Of a stretch of 64,000 bases of DNA, positions 43,123 to 50,784 are shown one piece after another. The stretch covers positions 94,984-158,983 of the forward strand of contig CAJUIT010000005.1 in assembly GCA_910586565.1 (NCBI GenBank). The letters run 5' to 3'. This DNA is from an uncultured Muribaculaceae bacterium. GTDB lineage: Bacteria > Bacteroidota > Bacteroidia > Bacteroidales > Muribaculaceae. The notes under the pieces were generated by a model, which saw only the letters and a list, made by a program, of their open reading frames with translations, had not been told where the DNA came from and made no database searches. Position 1 is the first letter of the stretch. Every line of letters starts with the position of its first letter. The position numbers and the translations under genes were made by a program.

Positions 43123-44468
43123 TAGAAATTATCTTCCGAAACACACTCTCCGGCAAGAAACATCACATAATAAATCGGCATATACACAACCTTGCCAACC
43201 ACGCGCACATTACGCTCGTTCGACAGCACCACCCCCTCTTCAATGTGATAATCAGCATTGGAAAGCAATGTGGTCAACGCACTGTGAACAGTGTAATCTT
43301 TGCCCGACTTCACCTCAACTGGCAAAACGGTTAGTTTTGAATAGTCATCAACAAGATAATCAACTTCACCTTTGGTTTTATTGTCGTAATAAAACAACGA
43401 ACAATCGTGTGCCGCCAGTTCGGTAGCTACAACACATTCATAAACCGAACCAAGATTCACACTGCAATCAGTGTTGAGCACAGGGAGCACATTATTACGG
43501 TAGAGCACCCCCGTGAGAAGCCCCACATCGTTGAGATATAATTTCAACAGATTTTTCCTGCCTGACTCAATAAGCGGAAAGAGCGGGTTTGACACCGCCT
43601 GCACATTCAAAGCAATGCCTGAACTTATAAGATAGTCGACTGATTCAATATAATTATCACTACGACTCCCTTCCTTACCCTCTATATCCTTAAAAACCAA
43701 CCGTTTTTTCTTGTTTTCCATGTTTAATGGAATGAGGTCGTATATCCGCCTGATTTTCAGCCGTTCTTTCTCATCATATTTCGATGCATCAATGGCATAG
43801 AGAGTGTGTATGTCGCGCTGCACATCACGAACCTTCATTATATTGTGAGATGCCAAATAGGCATTGACAGCCTCAGGAAGGCCGCCAACCAGAAGATAGC
43901 GCTTGAACAACGACATGACCCTCTCATGTAAATTCTCATCAAGCGACTCGCGTGACAGAAAACTTTTTCGCATGGTATTGATTGCTCCTGTTGAGAAACC
44001 ATTGGCTAACAGAAACTCCTCGAAGTCGAGCGGATACATTTTCACAACATCAATACTACCCAATGGAACGGATGTTGTGGTTTTCAACGAAACACCCAAC
44101 AACGAACCGCTCACAACATATCGGAACCTCCCTTCACTATTGAGAAACTTTAGCAACGTGAGCAAATGGGGATATTGCTGAATTTCATCAAGAAACACAA
44201 TTGTATCCTTTTTTGTGCCCATCTTATTGCCGGCCACCGTGCTCAACATCAAATAAAAGTCCTCAGTCCGTCGAACCGACTCAAACAAACGCTCTCCCTC
44301 ATAGTCCTCTATGAGATTTATTTCCACGACGTTTTTAAAAAGGCGCTCTGCAACACGGCGGATAATGAACGATTTACCAACCTGACGTGCACCCGTAACA
44401 ACGAGCACTTTGTCGCAATCAGAGCTTAGCCGCTGATAAATAACATCTTCAATCTTTCTATAAAGCAT
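43122..44468 (-). CDS. AAA ATPase with DUF4143 domain
   Basis: A 448-residue protein. Walker A is VLVVTGARQVGKSFIIRRVA; Walker B is IVFLDEIQQYPHLLTLLKFL; sensor segment is YVVSGSLLGVSL. The C-terminal DUF4143 domain shows ELAAHDCSLFYYDNKTKGEV and DYLVDDYSKLTVLPVEVKSG, a nuclease-like VEVKSGK motif. This family is frequent and poorly characterised in Bacteroidetes. The C-terminus was trimmed by two residues by the transposon insertion. A 33-bp periodic array lies directly upstream and may regulate it. Confidence 0.92.
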   Translation of the reverse strand: MLYRKIEDVIYQRLSSDCDKVLVVTGARQVGKSFIIRRVAERLFKNVVEINLIEDYEGERLFESVRRTEDFYLMLSTVAGNKMGTKKDTIVFLDEIQQYPHLLTLLKFLNSEGRFRYVVSGSLLGVSLKTTTSVPLGSIDVVKMYPLDFEEFLLANGFSTGAINTMRKSFLSRESLDENLHERVMSLFKRYLLVGGLPEAVNAYLASHNIMKVRDVQRDIHTLYAIDASKYDEKERLKIRRIYDLIPLNMENKKKRLVFKDIEGKEGSRSDNYIESVDYLISSGIALNVQAVSNPLFPLIESGRKNLLKLYLNDVGLLTGVLYRNNVLPVLNTDCSVNLGSVYECVVATELAAHDCSLFYYDNKTKGEVDYLVDDYSKLTVLPVEVKSGKDYTVHSALTTLLSNADYHIEEGVVLSNERNVRVVGKVVYMPIYYVMFLAGECVSEDNF

Positions 44469-44474
44469 ATACCA

Positions 44475-44584
44475 ACACTTTTCCTATAAGTTACACACCA
44501 CAAAAATACACTTTTCCATATAAATCGGCAAGCAAAAACTACACTTTTCCATGTATTTTCAGCGGCAAAAACTACACTTTTCCA
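44475..44584. repeat. 33-bp-period repeat array upstream of the AAA/DUF4143 gene
   Basis: A core AAAAACTACACTTTTCCA recurs with CTTTTCC starting at 44478, 44511, 44544 and 44577, an exact 33-bp period. Copies 3 and 4 share the full 18-bp core, copy 2 has one change, and copy 1 (nearest the gene) keeps only the right half. The 15-bp intervals are partly conserved (TATTTTCAGCGGC, TAAATCGGCAAGC). The array begins 6 bp from the start codon. It resembles iterons or operators bound on one face of the helix. Confidence 0.8.
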
Positions 44585-44664
44585 ACGATGGCATGGTTTT
44601 GAGATGAGAATATTCCATGAAAAAAGTGATTATTTTCCCCGAAATTATCCTCTTTACATAAAAG

Positions 44665-44709
44665 CAAAACGGTGTGCCATTGCATTTGCAACGCAGGCAC
44701 ACCGTTTTG
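44665..44709. terminator. Terminator after nagB
   Basis: CAAAACGGTGTGCC pairs exactly with GGCACACCGTTTTG (14 bp); inside, TTGCA pairs with TGCAA. Located 46 bp past the nagB stop; T-rich on both sides. Confidence 0.8.
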
Positions 44710-44754
44710 TTTTTGTCGGTTCAGTTCAGGGAGACGCTTCCGGCAAATCAGCCA

Positions 44755-45564
44755 TCAGAGCTGAGTGGCGGGGTCGAGGTTGGCGCTCTCTATATCCTTG
44801 AAATATTTGTAGGTTTGCACCTTAAGTTCGGCACAGGCATCCTCATCGGCCACGATGATGGCATGGGGGTGAAGTTGCAGAGCCGAGATTGTCCACATCT
44901 GCGAGATGCCACCTTCAACTCCGTGGCGCAAGGCGCGTGCCTTGTTGTGACCGTTGACCATGAGCATCACCGAACGTGCATCCATCACGGTGCCAACGCC
45001 GACGGTAAGCGCGGTTTTGGGCACGAGGTCAACATTGTTGTCGAAGAATCGCGAATTGGCGATTATCGTATCCTGAGTGAGGGTTTTCTGGCGAGTGCGC
45101 GAAGTGAGCGACGACCCGGGTTCGTTAAACGCGATGTGACCGTCGGGTCCCACACCACCCATGAAAAGCTCGATACCTCCGTAGCTGCGGATTTTCTCCT
45201 CGAAGCGGGCACACTCGGCTTTGAGGTCGGGAGCGTTGCCGTTGAGAATATTCACGTTCTCGCGGGGAATGTCGATGTGACTGAAAAAGTTGTTCCACAT
45301 GAAGCTGTGGTAGCTTTCGGGATGTTCCTCGGGAAGACCGCAATATTCATCCATGTTGAATGTGACAACGTTGCGGAACGAAACTTTCCCCTCGTTGTAA
45401 AGACGGATTAGCTGGCGGTACATTCCCAGCGGAGAACTGCCGGTGGGGCAGCCGAGCACAAAAGGTTTTTCGGGAGTGGGGTTGAACTCGTTGATGCGGG
45501 CGGCCACATAGTTGCCGGCCCATTCCGACAGGCGGTCGTAGTTTTCCTGAATAATCAGTCTCAT
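44755..45564 (-). CDS. nagB: Glucosamine-6-phosphate deaminase
   Basis: A 269-residue enzyme of normal length. LGCPTGSSPLGMYRQLIRLY binds phosphate, FNMDEYCGLPEEHPESYHSF holds the catalytic Asp-Glu and MGGVGPDGHIAFNEPGSSL is the family signature. It converts glucosamine 6-phosphate to fructose 6-phosphate and ammonia. It diverges from a gene encoding a second NagB-like domain fused to PIG-L (45905). Its promoter is at 45713-45744. Confidence 0.97.
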   Translation of the reverse strand: MRLIIQENYDRLSEWAGNYVAARINEFNPTPEKPFVLGCPTGSSPLGMYRQLIRLYNEGKVSFRNVVTFNMDEYCGLPEEHPESYHSFMWNNFFSHIDIPRENVNILNGNAPDLKAECARFEEKIRSYGGIELFMGGVGPDGHIAFNEPGSSLTSRTRQKTLTQDTIIANSRFFDNNVDLVPKTALTVGVGTVMDARSVMLMVNGHNKARALRHGVEGGISQMWTISALQLHPHAIIVADEDACAELKVQTYKYFKDIESANLDPATQL

Positions 45565-45704
45565 GGCTAAGTATCTGTTCTAATTAATATGATATTCGTG
45601 TGTGGTCGATTACAGCACGTCCCGATGGGCTGCCATACACGATTTTGGGATTTATGCGAAAAGAATTTAAACAAGTTTGACAATTCGGCACCTCCAAAAA
45701 TCGT

Positions 45705-45720
45705 TACCTTTGCAAAGGTA
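45705..45720. promoter_or_regulatory. Overlapping divergent -7 boxes between nagB and the NagB/PIG-L gene
   Basis: TACCTTTG (45705-45712, plus) abuts CAAAGGTA (45713-45720, the same box on the minus strand), forming one 16-bp palindrome. The plus-strand box has TTTG at 45676-45679, 25 bp away, longer than usual. Polymerase binding in the two directions should be mutually exclusive. Confidence 0.6.
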
Positions 45721-45744
45721 AGAAAATTAACACTTACTTTCAAA
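45713..45744 (-). promoter_or_regulatory. Promoter of nagB
   Basis: Minus-strand TTTG (complement of 45741-45744), 20 bp, TACCTTTG (complement of 45713-45720). Full Bacteroidetes consensus; leader of about 140 nt. Confidence 0.82.
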
Positions 45745-45904
45745 AATGCCATGCGTGCGGAGCAGTGTGATGTAACCGAGGGACTAAACATGCTTCAACA
45801 ATACCCGCCGCGCGCTTGTTTCATCTCAACAGATTTCAACAGATAACCAAAATCAAAAAAAGCCTGCGCGTAGTCATGACAGGAGGCTTTAAAAGTTAAC
45901 CAAA

Positions 45905-47884
45905 ATGAAAACTAACCTAAGCTCGCAAATCAAACTCGACCGCGTGCCCCGACGCTACTATGCCCCTCAGGGGGAACTTGAGCTGGCGGCACTCACCCGC
46001 GAAGAGAAAATATACACCCGCATTTTCGAGACTTCCGACGACGGAAGCGCCTACCTTGCCCGCCACATTGCCGAGGTGATAAAGCGCAATGTTGCCGCCA
46101 AAAACCGTTGCGTCATCGCTCTGGGCGCAGGCCGTTCAACCCATTCGGTCTACGCACATCTCATCGAGATGTTCAACCGCGGAGAGGTGTCGTTCGACCG
46201 TGTGATTGTGTTCAATCTCAGCGAATTTTTCCCGCTGATGCCCGAAGGCCCCTCAACACTTGCCCGTCTCCGCGAGGTGTTTCTCGACAAGGTGAACGTG
46301 CGCCCCGACAACATCCACACCATCAACCCCGCCGTGACGATGGAAAGCATGTTCGACTACTGCAAGGAGTATGAGCGGAAAATCTCCGACTGCGGAGGGC
46401 TCGATCTCACCGTGTGTGAAATCGGCCCGGGCGGCACGTTGGCTTTCAACGAGCCGGGCTCGCTTTCAACCGGAATGTGCCGGCTTGTGTTGCTGAGCGC
46501 CGAAGTGCGCCACACCATTCAGGCATCCTACAAATGCGACGAATGCCCCACCACCGCCATCACCTTAGGACTTGCAAATATCCTCAAATCAACCCGCGTG
46601 ATGTGCATGGCATGGGGTGAAAACCGCTCCAAGGTTGTTCAGGAAGCTATCGAGGGACCTGTGACCGACACCGTTCCCGCATCGTTCCTGCAGTTGCACA
46701 ACCACGCACGCGTGGCGCTCGACCTCTCGGCCGCCGACGACCTCACCCGCATCTCACACCCCTGGAAAGTCACCTCGTGTGAATGGACCCCCAAGCAGAT
46801 TCGCCGTGCAATCGTGTGGCTCTGCAACCAAACCGGCAAACCGATTCTGAAGCTGACCAACAAGGACTATAACGACTGGGGACTCGGCGAACTGGTGGCG
46901 CTCTACGGCTCAGCATACAACGTGAACATTCAGGTGTTCAACGAGCTGCAACACACCATCACCGGCTGGCCCGGCGGAAAGCCCAACGCCGACGACACCT
47001 CGCGCCCCGAGCGTGCCACCCCCTACCCCAAACGTGTTATTGTTTTCTCGCCCCACCCCGACGACGACGTGATTTCGATGGGTGGAACGCTCAAACGTCT
47101 TGTCGACCAAGGGCACGATGTGCATGTTGCCTACGAAACCTCGGGTAACATTGCTGTTGGCGACGAGGACATGATGCGCTACTTCATGATGATGGATAAG
47201 ATTGCGCCGATGTTCGGTTTCGACAATGAGGAATACACCAAACTGAGCGCCGGCGTGCGTGAGTTTGTGAAGAGCAAGAAATCGACAAGCGACGTCGACA
47301 CCCCCGAAGTGCGTGAAATCAAAACCATGATTCGTCAGGCCGAGGCTTCGATTGCATGCAACTACATCGGCGTGAAGCCCGAGAACGTGCATTTTCTGCG
47401 TCTCCCCTTCTATGAAACCGGAACAATAAAGAAAGGGGAGCTCTCGGAGCGCGACGTAAACATTGTGAAGAAGCTGCTCGAGGAGGTGAAACCTCATCAG
47501 ATTTTTGTGGCAGGCGACCTCGCCGACCCCCACGGCACCCACCGAGTGTGCACCGATGCCGTTCTCGCCGCAATCGACGAACTGAAAAATGAACCGTGGA
47601 TGAAAAACTGCCGCATCTGGATGTATCGCGGAGCGTGGGCAGAGTGGGAAATCGACCACATCGAAATGGCTGTGCCCATCTCACCCGAAGAGCTGCGGTT
47701 CAAGCGCAACTCTATTCTCAAACACCAGAGCCAGATGGAGAACGCCCCCTTCCTGGGCGACGACGACCGCCTGTTCTGGCAACGCGCCGAAGAGCGCAAC
47801 CGCGCAACGGCCAAACTCTACGAGAAACTCGGCCTCGCATCCTACGAGGCTATGGAAGCTTTCGTGCAGTATCATCCCATCTGA
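45905..47884 (+). CDS. NagB-like domain fused to PIG-L/LmbE deacetylase
   Basis: A 659-residue two-domain protein. The N-terminal third resembles glucosamine-6-phosphate deaminase (CVIALGAGRSTHSVYAHLI, VFNLSEFFPL, CEIGPGGTLAFNEPGSLS), but FNLSEF replaces the FNMDE catalytic segment of the neighbouring NagB, so deaminase activity is doubtful. From about residue 375 a PIG-L domain begins: VIVFSPHPDDDVISMGGTLK with the zinc-binding HPDDD, and later GDLADPHGTHRVCTDAV with the third ligand. PIG-L enzymes remove acetyl groups from N-acetylglucosamine derivatives. The fusion suggests a deacetylase with a sugar-phosphate-sensing or inactive NagB part. Confidence 0.9.
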   Translation: MKTNLSSQIKLDRVPRRYYAPQGELELAALTREEKIYTRIFETSDDGSAYLARHIAEVIKRNVAAKNRCVIALGAGRSTHSVYAHLIEMFNRGEVSFDRVIVFNLSEFFPLMPEGPSTLARLREVFLDKVNVRPDNIHTINPAVTMESMFDYCKEYERKISDCGGLDLTVCEIGPGGTLAFNEPGSLSTGMCRLVLLSAEVRHTIQASYKCDECPTTAITLGLANILKSTRVMCMAWGENRSKVVQEAIEGPVTDTVPASFLQLHNHARVALDLSAADDLTRISHPWKVTSCEWTPKQIRRAIVWLCNQTGKPILKLTNKDYNDWGLGELVALYGSAYNVNIQVFNELQHTITGWPGGKPNADDTSRPERATPYPKRVIVFSPHPDDDVISMGGTLKRLVDQGHDVHVAYETSGNIAVGDEDMMRYFMMMDKIAPMFGFDNEEYTKLSAGVREFVKSKKSTSDVDTPEVREIKTMIRQAEASIACNYIGVKPENVHFLRLPFYETGTIKKGELSERDVNIVKKLLEEVKPHQIFVAGDLADPHGTHRVCTDAVLAAIDELKNEPWMKNCRIWMYRGAWAEWEIDHIEMAVPISPEELRFKRNSILKHQSQMENAPFLGDDDRLFWQRAEERNRATAKLYEKLGLASYEAMEAFVQYHPI

Positions 47885-47936
47885 TTGTTCACCAAAGTTA
47901 CCGAGGGTCATTAGTCCCCGTGAGCAAATAACATCT

Positions 47937-47974
47937 AAAGGCGGTGTGTCAAAAATCGTGACACACCGCCTTTT
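47937..47974 (+). terminator. Terminator after the NagB/PIG-L gene
   Basis: AAAGGCGGTGTGTCA pairs with TGACACACCGCCTTTT around AAAATCG, followed by AGG; about 53 bp after the stop. The strongest of three hairpins in the window sharing the GTGTGTCA core. Confidence 0.85.
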
Positions 47975-47995
47975 AGGTCTAAGCAGGGAAGGGCA

Positions 47996-48292
47996 TCAGA
48001 TAAACTCGCGCACAATATGCTCAAGTTCGCCTGCATGCTTGCAGCCATAATCGCGCCATGCAACAGCGCCATCCTTGAAAAGGAGCCAGCACGGGTAGCT
48101 TGCCACCTTGTACTCCTTAATCAAGTCTTCATTCTGCGAGCCGTCAACAGCAAGCACATTAGCTTTATCGCCGAGCTGACTGCGCAGCTGATCAACAACC
48201 GCAGGCACTCCGTCGCTCGACTCTTTAGAGGGTTTGTAAAGCCCGACGAGCGTAGGTTTGGCCTCGCCGAGCGCTTTTGTAAGTTCGTTCAT
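47996..48292 (-). CDS. Thioredoxin-fold protein without the CXXC motif
   Basis: A 98-residue thioredoxin-like protein. KANVLAVDGSQNEDLIKEYK and the cis-Pro segment VASYPCWLLFKDGAVAWRDYG match thioredoxin, but where WCGPC should stand it reads GLYKPSKESSD, with no cysteines. Two Cys remain elsewhere (in SYPCW and YGCKH). It cannot do ordinary disulfide exchange and may bind or scaffold a partner. It lies 232 bp downstream of trxA on the same strand. Confidence 0.82.
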   Translation of the reverse strand: MNELTKALGEAKPTLVGLYKPSKESSDGVPAVVDQLRSQLGDKANVLAVDGSQNEDLIKEYKVASYPCWLLFKDGAVAWRDYGCKHAGELEHIVREFI

Positions 48293-48339
48293 AGTTATGT
48301 TAAGTTTTCAGGTTTAAATTAAATTGAGAAGAAGCCGAC

Positions 48340-48530
48340 AAGCAGATTAGCAGAAAGCGCAGAAGCCGCATAAATCATTAAAGGCTTTAGGGTCATTAAA
48401 GTCATTAGAGTCATTAAGGTCTTTAACGACCGGAATCTCCAACCGCCTGACCTCTGACCTCTCTCTTCTGACTTCTCTCTTCTGATTTCTCTCTTCTGAT
48501 TTCTGACTTCTGACTTCTGATTTCTTACTT
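48340..48530. repeat. Low-complexity repeat tract between the thioredoxin genes
   Basis: Two imperfect arrays: units of about 9 bp like GTCATTAAA / GTCATTAGA (48375-48425), then 11-12-bp units like TTCTGACTTCT and TTCTGATTTCT (48447-48528). The second reads AGAAGTCAGAAG on the minus strand and runs right up to the 3' end of trxA. No coding or regulatory role is seen. Confidence 0.7.
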
Positions 48531-48851
48531 ATTGAACTCCTCGTCGCTCTTGGTCGATACATATTCAAAAATCTTGGCTTCGAGCAAAGGAGCCTGCTGC
48601 ACGCCTACTGTGCGCCACACCGGTTCGCCATTCTTGAACAGAATCAAAGTAGGCACCGATTGAACGCGATAACGCGCCGCAAGTTCCTGATTGCGGTCGA
48701 TATCAATTTTAATTATATTGCCGGCGTCGCCCACTTTTGCTTTTACCTGTTCGAGAATAGGAGCCTGCATCTTGCAGGGGCCGCACCATGTTGCAAAGAA
48801 GTCGACCAGAGTGGGTTTCGACTGATTGATGATTTCAGAAAAATCGCTCAT
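48525..48851 (-). CDS. trxA: Thioredoxin
   Basis: A 108-residue thioredoxin with the active site FFATWCGPCKMQAPILEQ and cis-Pro segment YRVQSVPTLILFKNGEPVW. Normal length. The last few residues (DEEFNK) merge with the low-complexity tract. It reduces disulfides in the cytoplasm. Confidence 0.96.
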   Translation of the reverse strand: MSDFSEIINQSKPTLVDFFATWCGPCKMQAPILEQVKAKVGDAGNIIKIDIDRNQELAARYRVQSVPTLILFKNGEPVWRTVGVQQAPLLEAKIFEYVSTKSDEEFNK

Positions 48852-49176
48852 AGTTTTATTAGTTTTATAGTTGTTAAGAATTTATTTTTTAGAACGCGCG
48901 CATGCTAACCTCCGGCACATGGCATCGGGGAGGCACTGCTTCGATGGAACATTAGCTCCACGCGCTATTATATGAACGCCCGGGCACCCCTCGATGTTTA
49001 AAATCGCCCCATTTGATTTTAACAGCTTCTTCACTTTTATTTTTTTCTACATGCCGCTTTATTTTTCAACAAGCCGCGAGACACAGCAATTGTCGGAAGC
49101 ATTTTTTTCATTAACTTTGCATCTGCATCAACCGGCGGGAAAGCTCCCCCGGAGCACTCTTAACTAACTGCCATAT
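48852..49176. other. Region between trxA and dapA
   Basis: 325 bp of divergent intergenic DNA. It holds the dapA promoter (49090-49119). The rest (48890-49060) shows nothing recognisable. Confidence 0.5.
49090..49119 (+). promoter_or_regulatory. Promoter of dapA
   Basis: TTG (49090-49092), 19 bp, TAACTTTG (49112-49119), full consensus; predicted leader about 50 nt. Confidence 0.82.
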
Positions 49177-50088
49177 ATGGAGCGCATCAGCTTAACAGGG
49201 ATGGGTGTGGCATTGGCCACCCCCTTTAAAAAGGATTTTTCGGTAGACTACGACGCACTTGGCCGACTGGTGGAACATCAGGTTGAAGGGGGTGCCGACT
49301 ATCTTGTGGTGCTTGCCACAACATCCGAAGCCGTTACCCTCGACTGCACCGAGCGCCGGGCTGTGGCCGACTTCGTGCGCGACCGCGTGGCCGGGCGTGT
49401 GCCGCTTATCATGGGGATGAGCGACAACTGCACCGCGCGGCTCGTCAACCACATTCCCGAGGTTGACTTCACGGGCTACAGCGCCATCCTGTCGGTTGTG
49501 CCCTACTACAACAAACCGTCGCAGGAGGGAATCTACCGCCATTTCAGCGCCATTGCCGAAGTGTCGCCCCTGCCGGTTGTGCTCTACAACGTGCCGTCGC
49601 GCACAGGCAAAACAATGGAGGCCACCACAACCTTGCGCCTCGCCAACGATTTCCCCGGCAAGATTGCCGGCATAAAGGAAGCGTCGGGCGACCTCGACCT
49701 CATCGGCCGCATCATCGCCGCCAAGCCCGAGGGCTTTCAGGTGGTGAGCGGTGACGACGCCCTCACCCTGCGCATGATTGAGATGGGTGCCGAAGGGGTG
49801 ATTTCGGTAGTCGGCAACGCCCTGCCCCATGTGTTCGGCCCGTTGGTGCGACGCGCGCTCTCGGGCAACCGACTCCCCTCCGATGCCGACACCGACCGCA
49901 TGATGCAACAGCTCGACAAAGCGCTGTTTGCCGACGGCAACCCCTCGGGCATCAAATGCCTGCTGTCGCTGATGGGATTGGCCGACGATGTGCTCCGCCT
50001 GCCGCTCGTTCCGGTCAACGATGCCACCCGACGAGCCATTGCCGAGGCCTATTCAGCCATCAAGGCAACCCTTCAATTTGCCAAATGA
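49177..50088 (+). CDS. dapA: 4-hydroxy-tetrahydrodipicolinate synthase
   Basis: A 303-residue TIM-barrel enzyme. VPYYNKPSQEGIYRHFSAIA holds the conserved Tyr pair, LYNVPSRTGKTM the carboxylate-binding loop and IAGIKEASGDLDLI the Schiff-base lysine. It condenses pyruvate and aspartate semialdehyde in the lysine/diaminopimelate pathway. The start ATG (MERISLTGMGVALATPFKKD) fits the promoter 58 bp upstream. The promoter of the downstream tRNA begins inside its last codons. Confidence 0.95.
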   Translation: MERISLTGMGVALATPFKKDFSVDYDALGRLVEHQVEGGADYLVVLATTSEAVTLDCTERRAVADFVRDRVAGRVPLIMGMSDNCTARLVNHIPEVDFTGYSAILSVVPYYNKPSQEGIYRHFSAIAEVSPLPVVLYNVPSRTGKTMEATTTLRLANDFPGKIAGIKEASGDLDLIGRIIAAKPEGFQVVSGDDALTLRMIEMGAEGVISVVGNALPHVFGPLVRRALSGNRLPSDADTDRMMQQLDKALFADGNPSGIKCLLSLMGLADDVLRLPLVPVNDATRRAIAEAYSAIKATLQFAK

Positions 50089-50108
50089 GAATTTAATTCG
50101 TAACTTTG
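50077..50108 (+). promoter_or_regulatory. Promoter of the tRNA-Arg gene
   Basis: TTTG (50077-50080), 20 bp, TAACTTTG (50101-50108). The -33 element is inside the 3' end of dapA. The predicted start is about 8 nt before the mature tRNA. Confidence 0.82.
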
Positions 50109-50122
50109 CCACGTGAATAACC

Positions 50123-50196
50123 GGTCCGGTAGCTCAGCTGGATAGAGCAACTGCCTTCTAAGCAGTCGGTCACGCGTTCGAATCGCGTCCGGATCA
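50123..50196 (+). tRNA. tRNA-Arg (anticodon TCT)
   Basis: 74 nt with full cloverleaf: acceptor GGTCCGG/CCGGATC (one G-U), D-arm AGCTCAGCTGGATAGAGC, anticodon stem ACTGC/GCAGT with loop CTTCTAA (anticodon 50157-50159, TCT) and T-arm with GTTCGAATC. Reads AGA/AGG. The discriminator A is followed by CCCA, so a complete CCA directly after it is not encoded. Confidence 0.97.
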
Positions 50197-50211
50197 CCCA
50201 CATTCAACCTG

Positions 50212-50242
50212 TGAAGGCGAGAGAACAGTTCTCCCGCCTTCA
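50212..50242 (+). terminator. Terminator after tRNA-Arg
   Basis: TGAAGGCG-A-GAGAA pairs with TTCTC-C-CGCCTTCA around CAG, followed by TTTGTTAT. 16 bp past the tRNA. Confidence 0.85.
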
Positions 50243-50252
50243 TTTGTTATAA

Positions 50253-50573
50253 TTGAAAAGCATGAAGTATGACAAGATATCATCAGGAATCAATAGCGAA
50301 AAAGAAGGCAGCAATAGCCTCTTGGAGGCAGCAGCCGCTGAAGCCCGAAGAATTTCGTGCGCAATTCAAGAAGTTGCGGGAACAACGGCTTGCAAGGGAG
50401 TCCAAATCAATGGCTTGAAAAAATGGGCTATTGAAAACAGTTGTTGGATTGATAGTTATGACTTGTTAGGCGAATTTTCCGACCGTGGTTCGGAATTTGT
50501 CTACCATCAAACGACAATTTTCTCAACACATACAAATCACTGTCTCCAAATTGGCAGAAATAAATCTCTCTGA
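50253..50573 (+). pseudogene. Probable remnant of a polyvalent-protein-kinase-like gene
   Basis: A 106-codon frame. The middle portion (LKKWAIENSCWIDSYDLLGE, FSDRGSEFVYHQ) recalls the start of Bacteroidetes proteins with a kinase-like domain found in polyvalent proteins of mobile elements. After that point the sequence becomes unlike protein (TTIFSTHTNHCLQIG) and soon stops, as expected for a truncated gene. The family assignment is from memory of the motif pattern and is weak. Confidence 0.35.
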
Positions 50574-50574
50574 T

Positions 50575-50784
50575 ATGACACAGATAACATTGACAATTAA
50601 TGACCCCAAGGAGGCATCGTTAATCAAACAGCTCCTTAAAAAATTTGACAGCGTAACTATTTCCAAGCCTGCGCGCAAACGTAAAACCGGCCTCGATGAA
50701 GCACTCGATGATGTCGCCGCCGGCCGCGTCACCGAATATTCCTCCGTTGATGATATGTTCAACAAGTTAGGAATCGAATTATGA
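50575..50784 (+). CDS. Antitoxin of a YafQ/RelE-type system
   Basis: The start is taken at ATG 50575 (MTQITLTINDPKEASLIKQL), giving 69 residues. The N-terminal LTINDPKEASLIKQLLKKF looks like a ribbon-helix dimerisation part; the acidic C-terminal half (DEALDDVAAGRVTEYSSVDD) would wrap the toxin. The stop overlaps the toxin start by 4 bp (ATGA, 50781-50784), usual for type II pairs. It probably represses its own operon. Confidence 0.8.
   Translation: MTQITLTINDPKEASLIKQLLKKFDSVTISKPARKRKTGLDEALDDVAAGRVTEYSSVDDMFNKLGIEL

Larger units (their letters stand above)
40066..43130. repeat. 8-bp target-site duplication flanking the composite transposon
   Basis: TAGAAATT occurs immediately left of the left IS (40066-40073) and immediately right of the right IS (43123-43130). 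The inner flanks of the two IS copies do not match each other or this octamer, so the duplication marks insertion of the whole 3-kb unit. Confidence 0.85.

Noticed and set aside
44475..44584. A CRISPR-like array
   Set aside because: Only four degenerate cores with 15-bp similar intervals and no cas genes; spacers are not unique, so an operator or iteron array is the better reading.
46910..47659. A 249-codon minus-strand open frame
   Set aside because: Opposite the NagB/PIG-L fusion; no motif and low plausibility.
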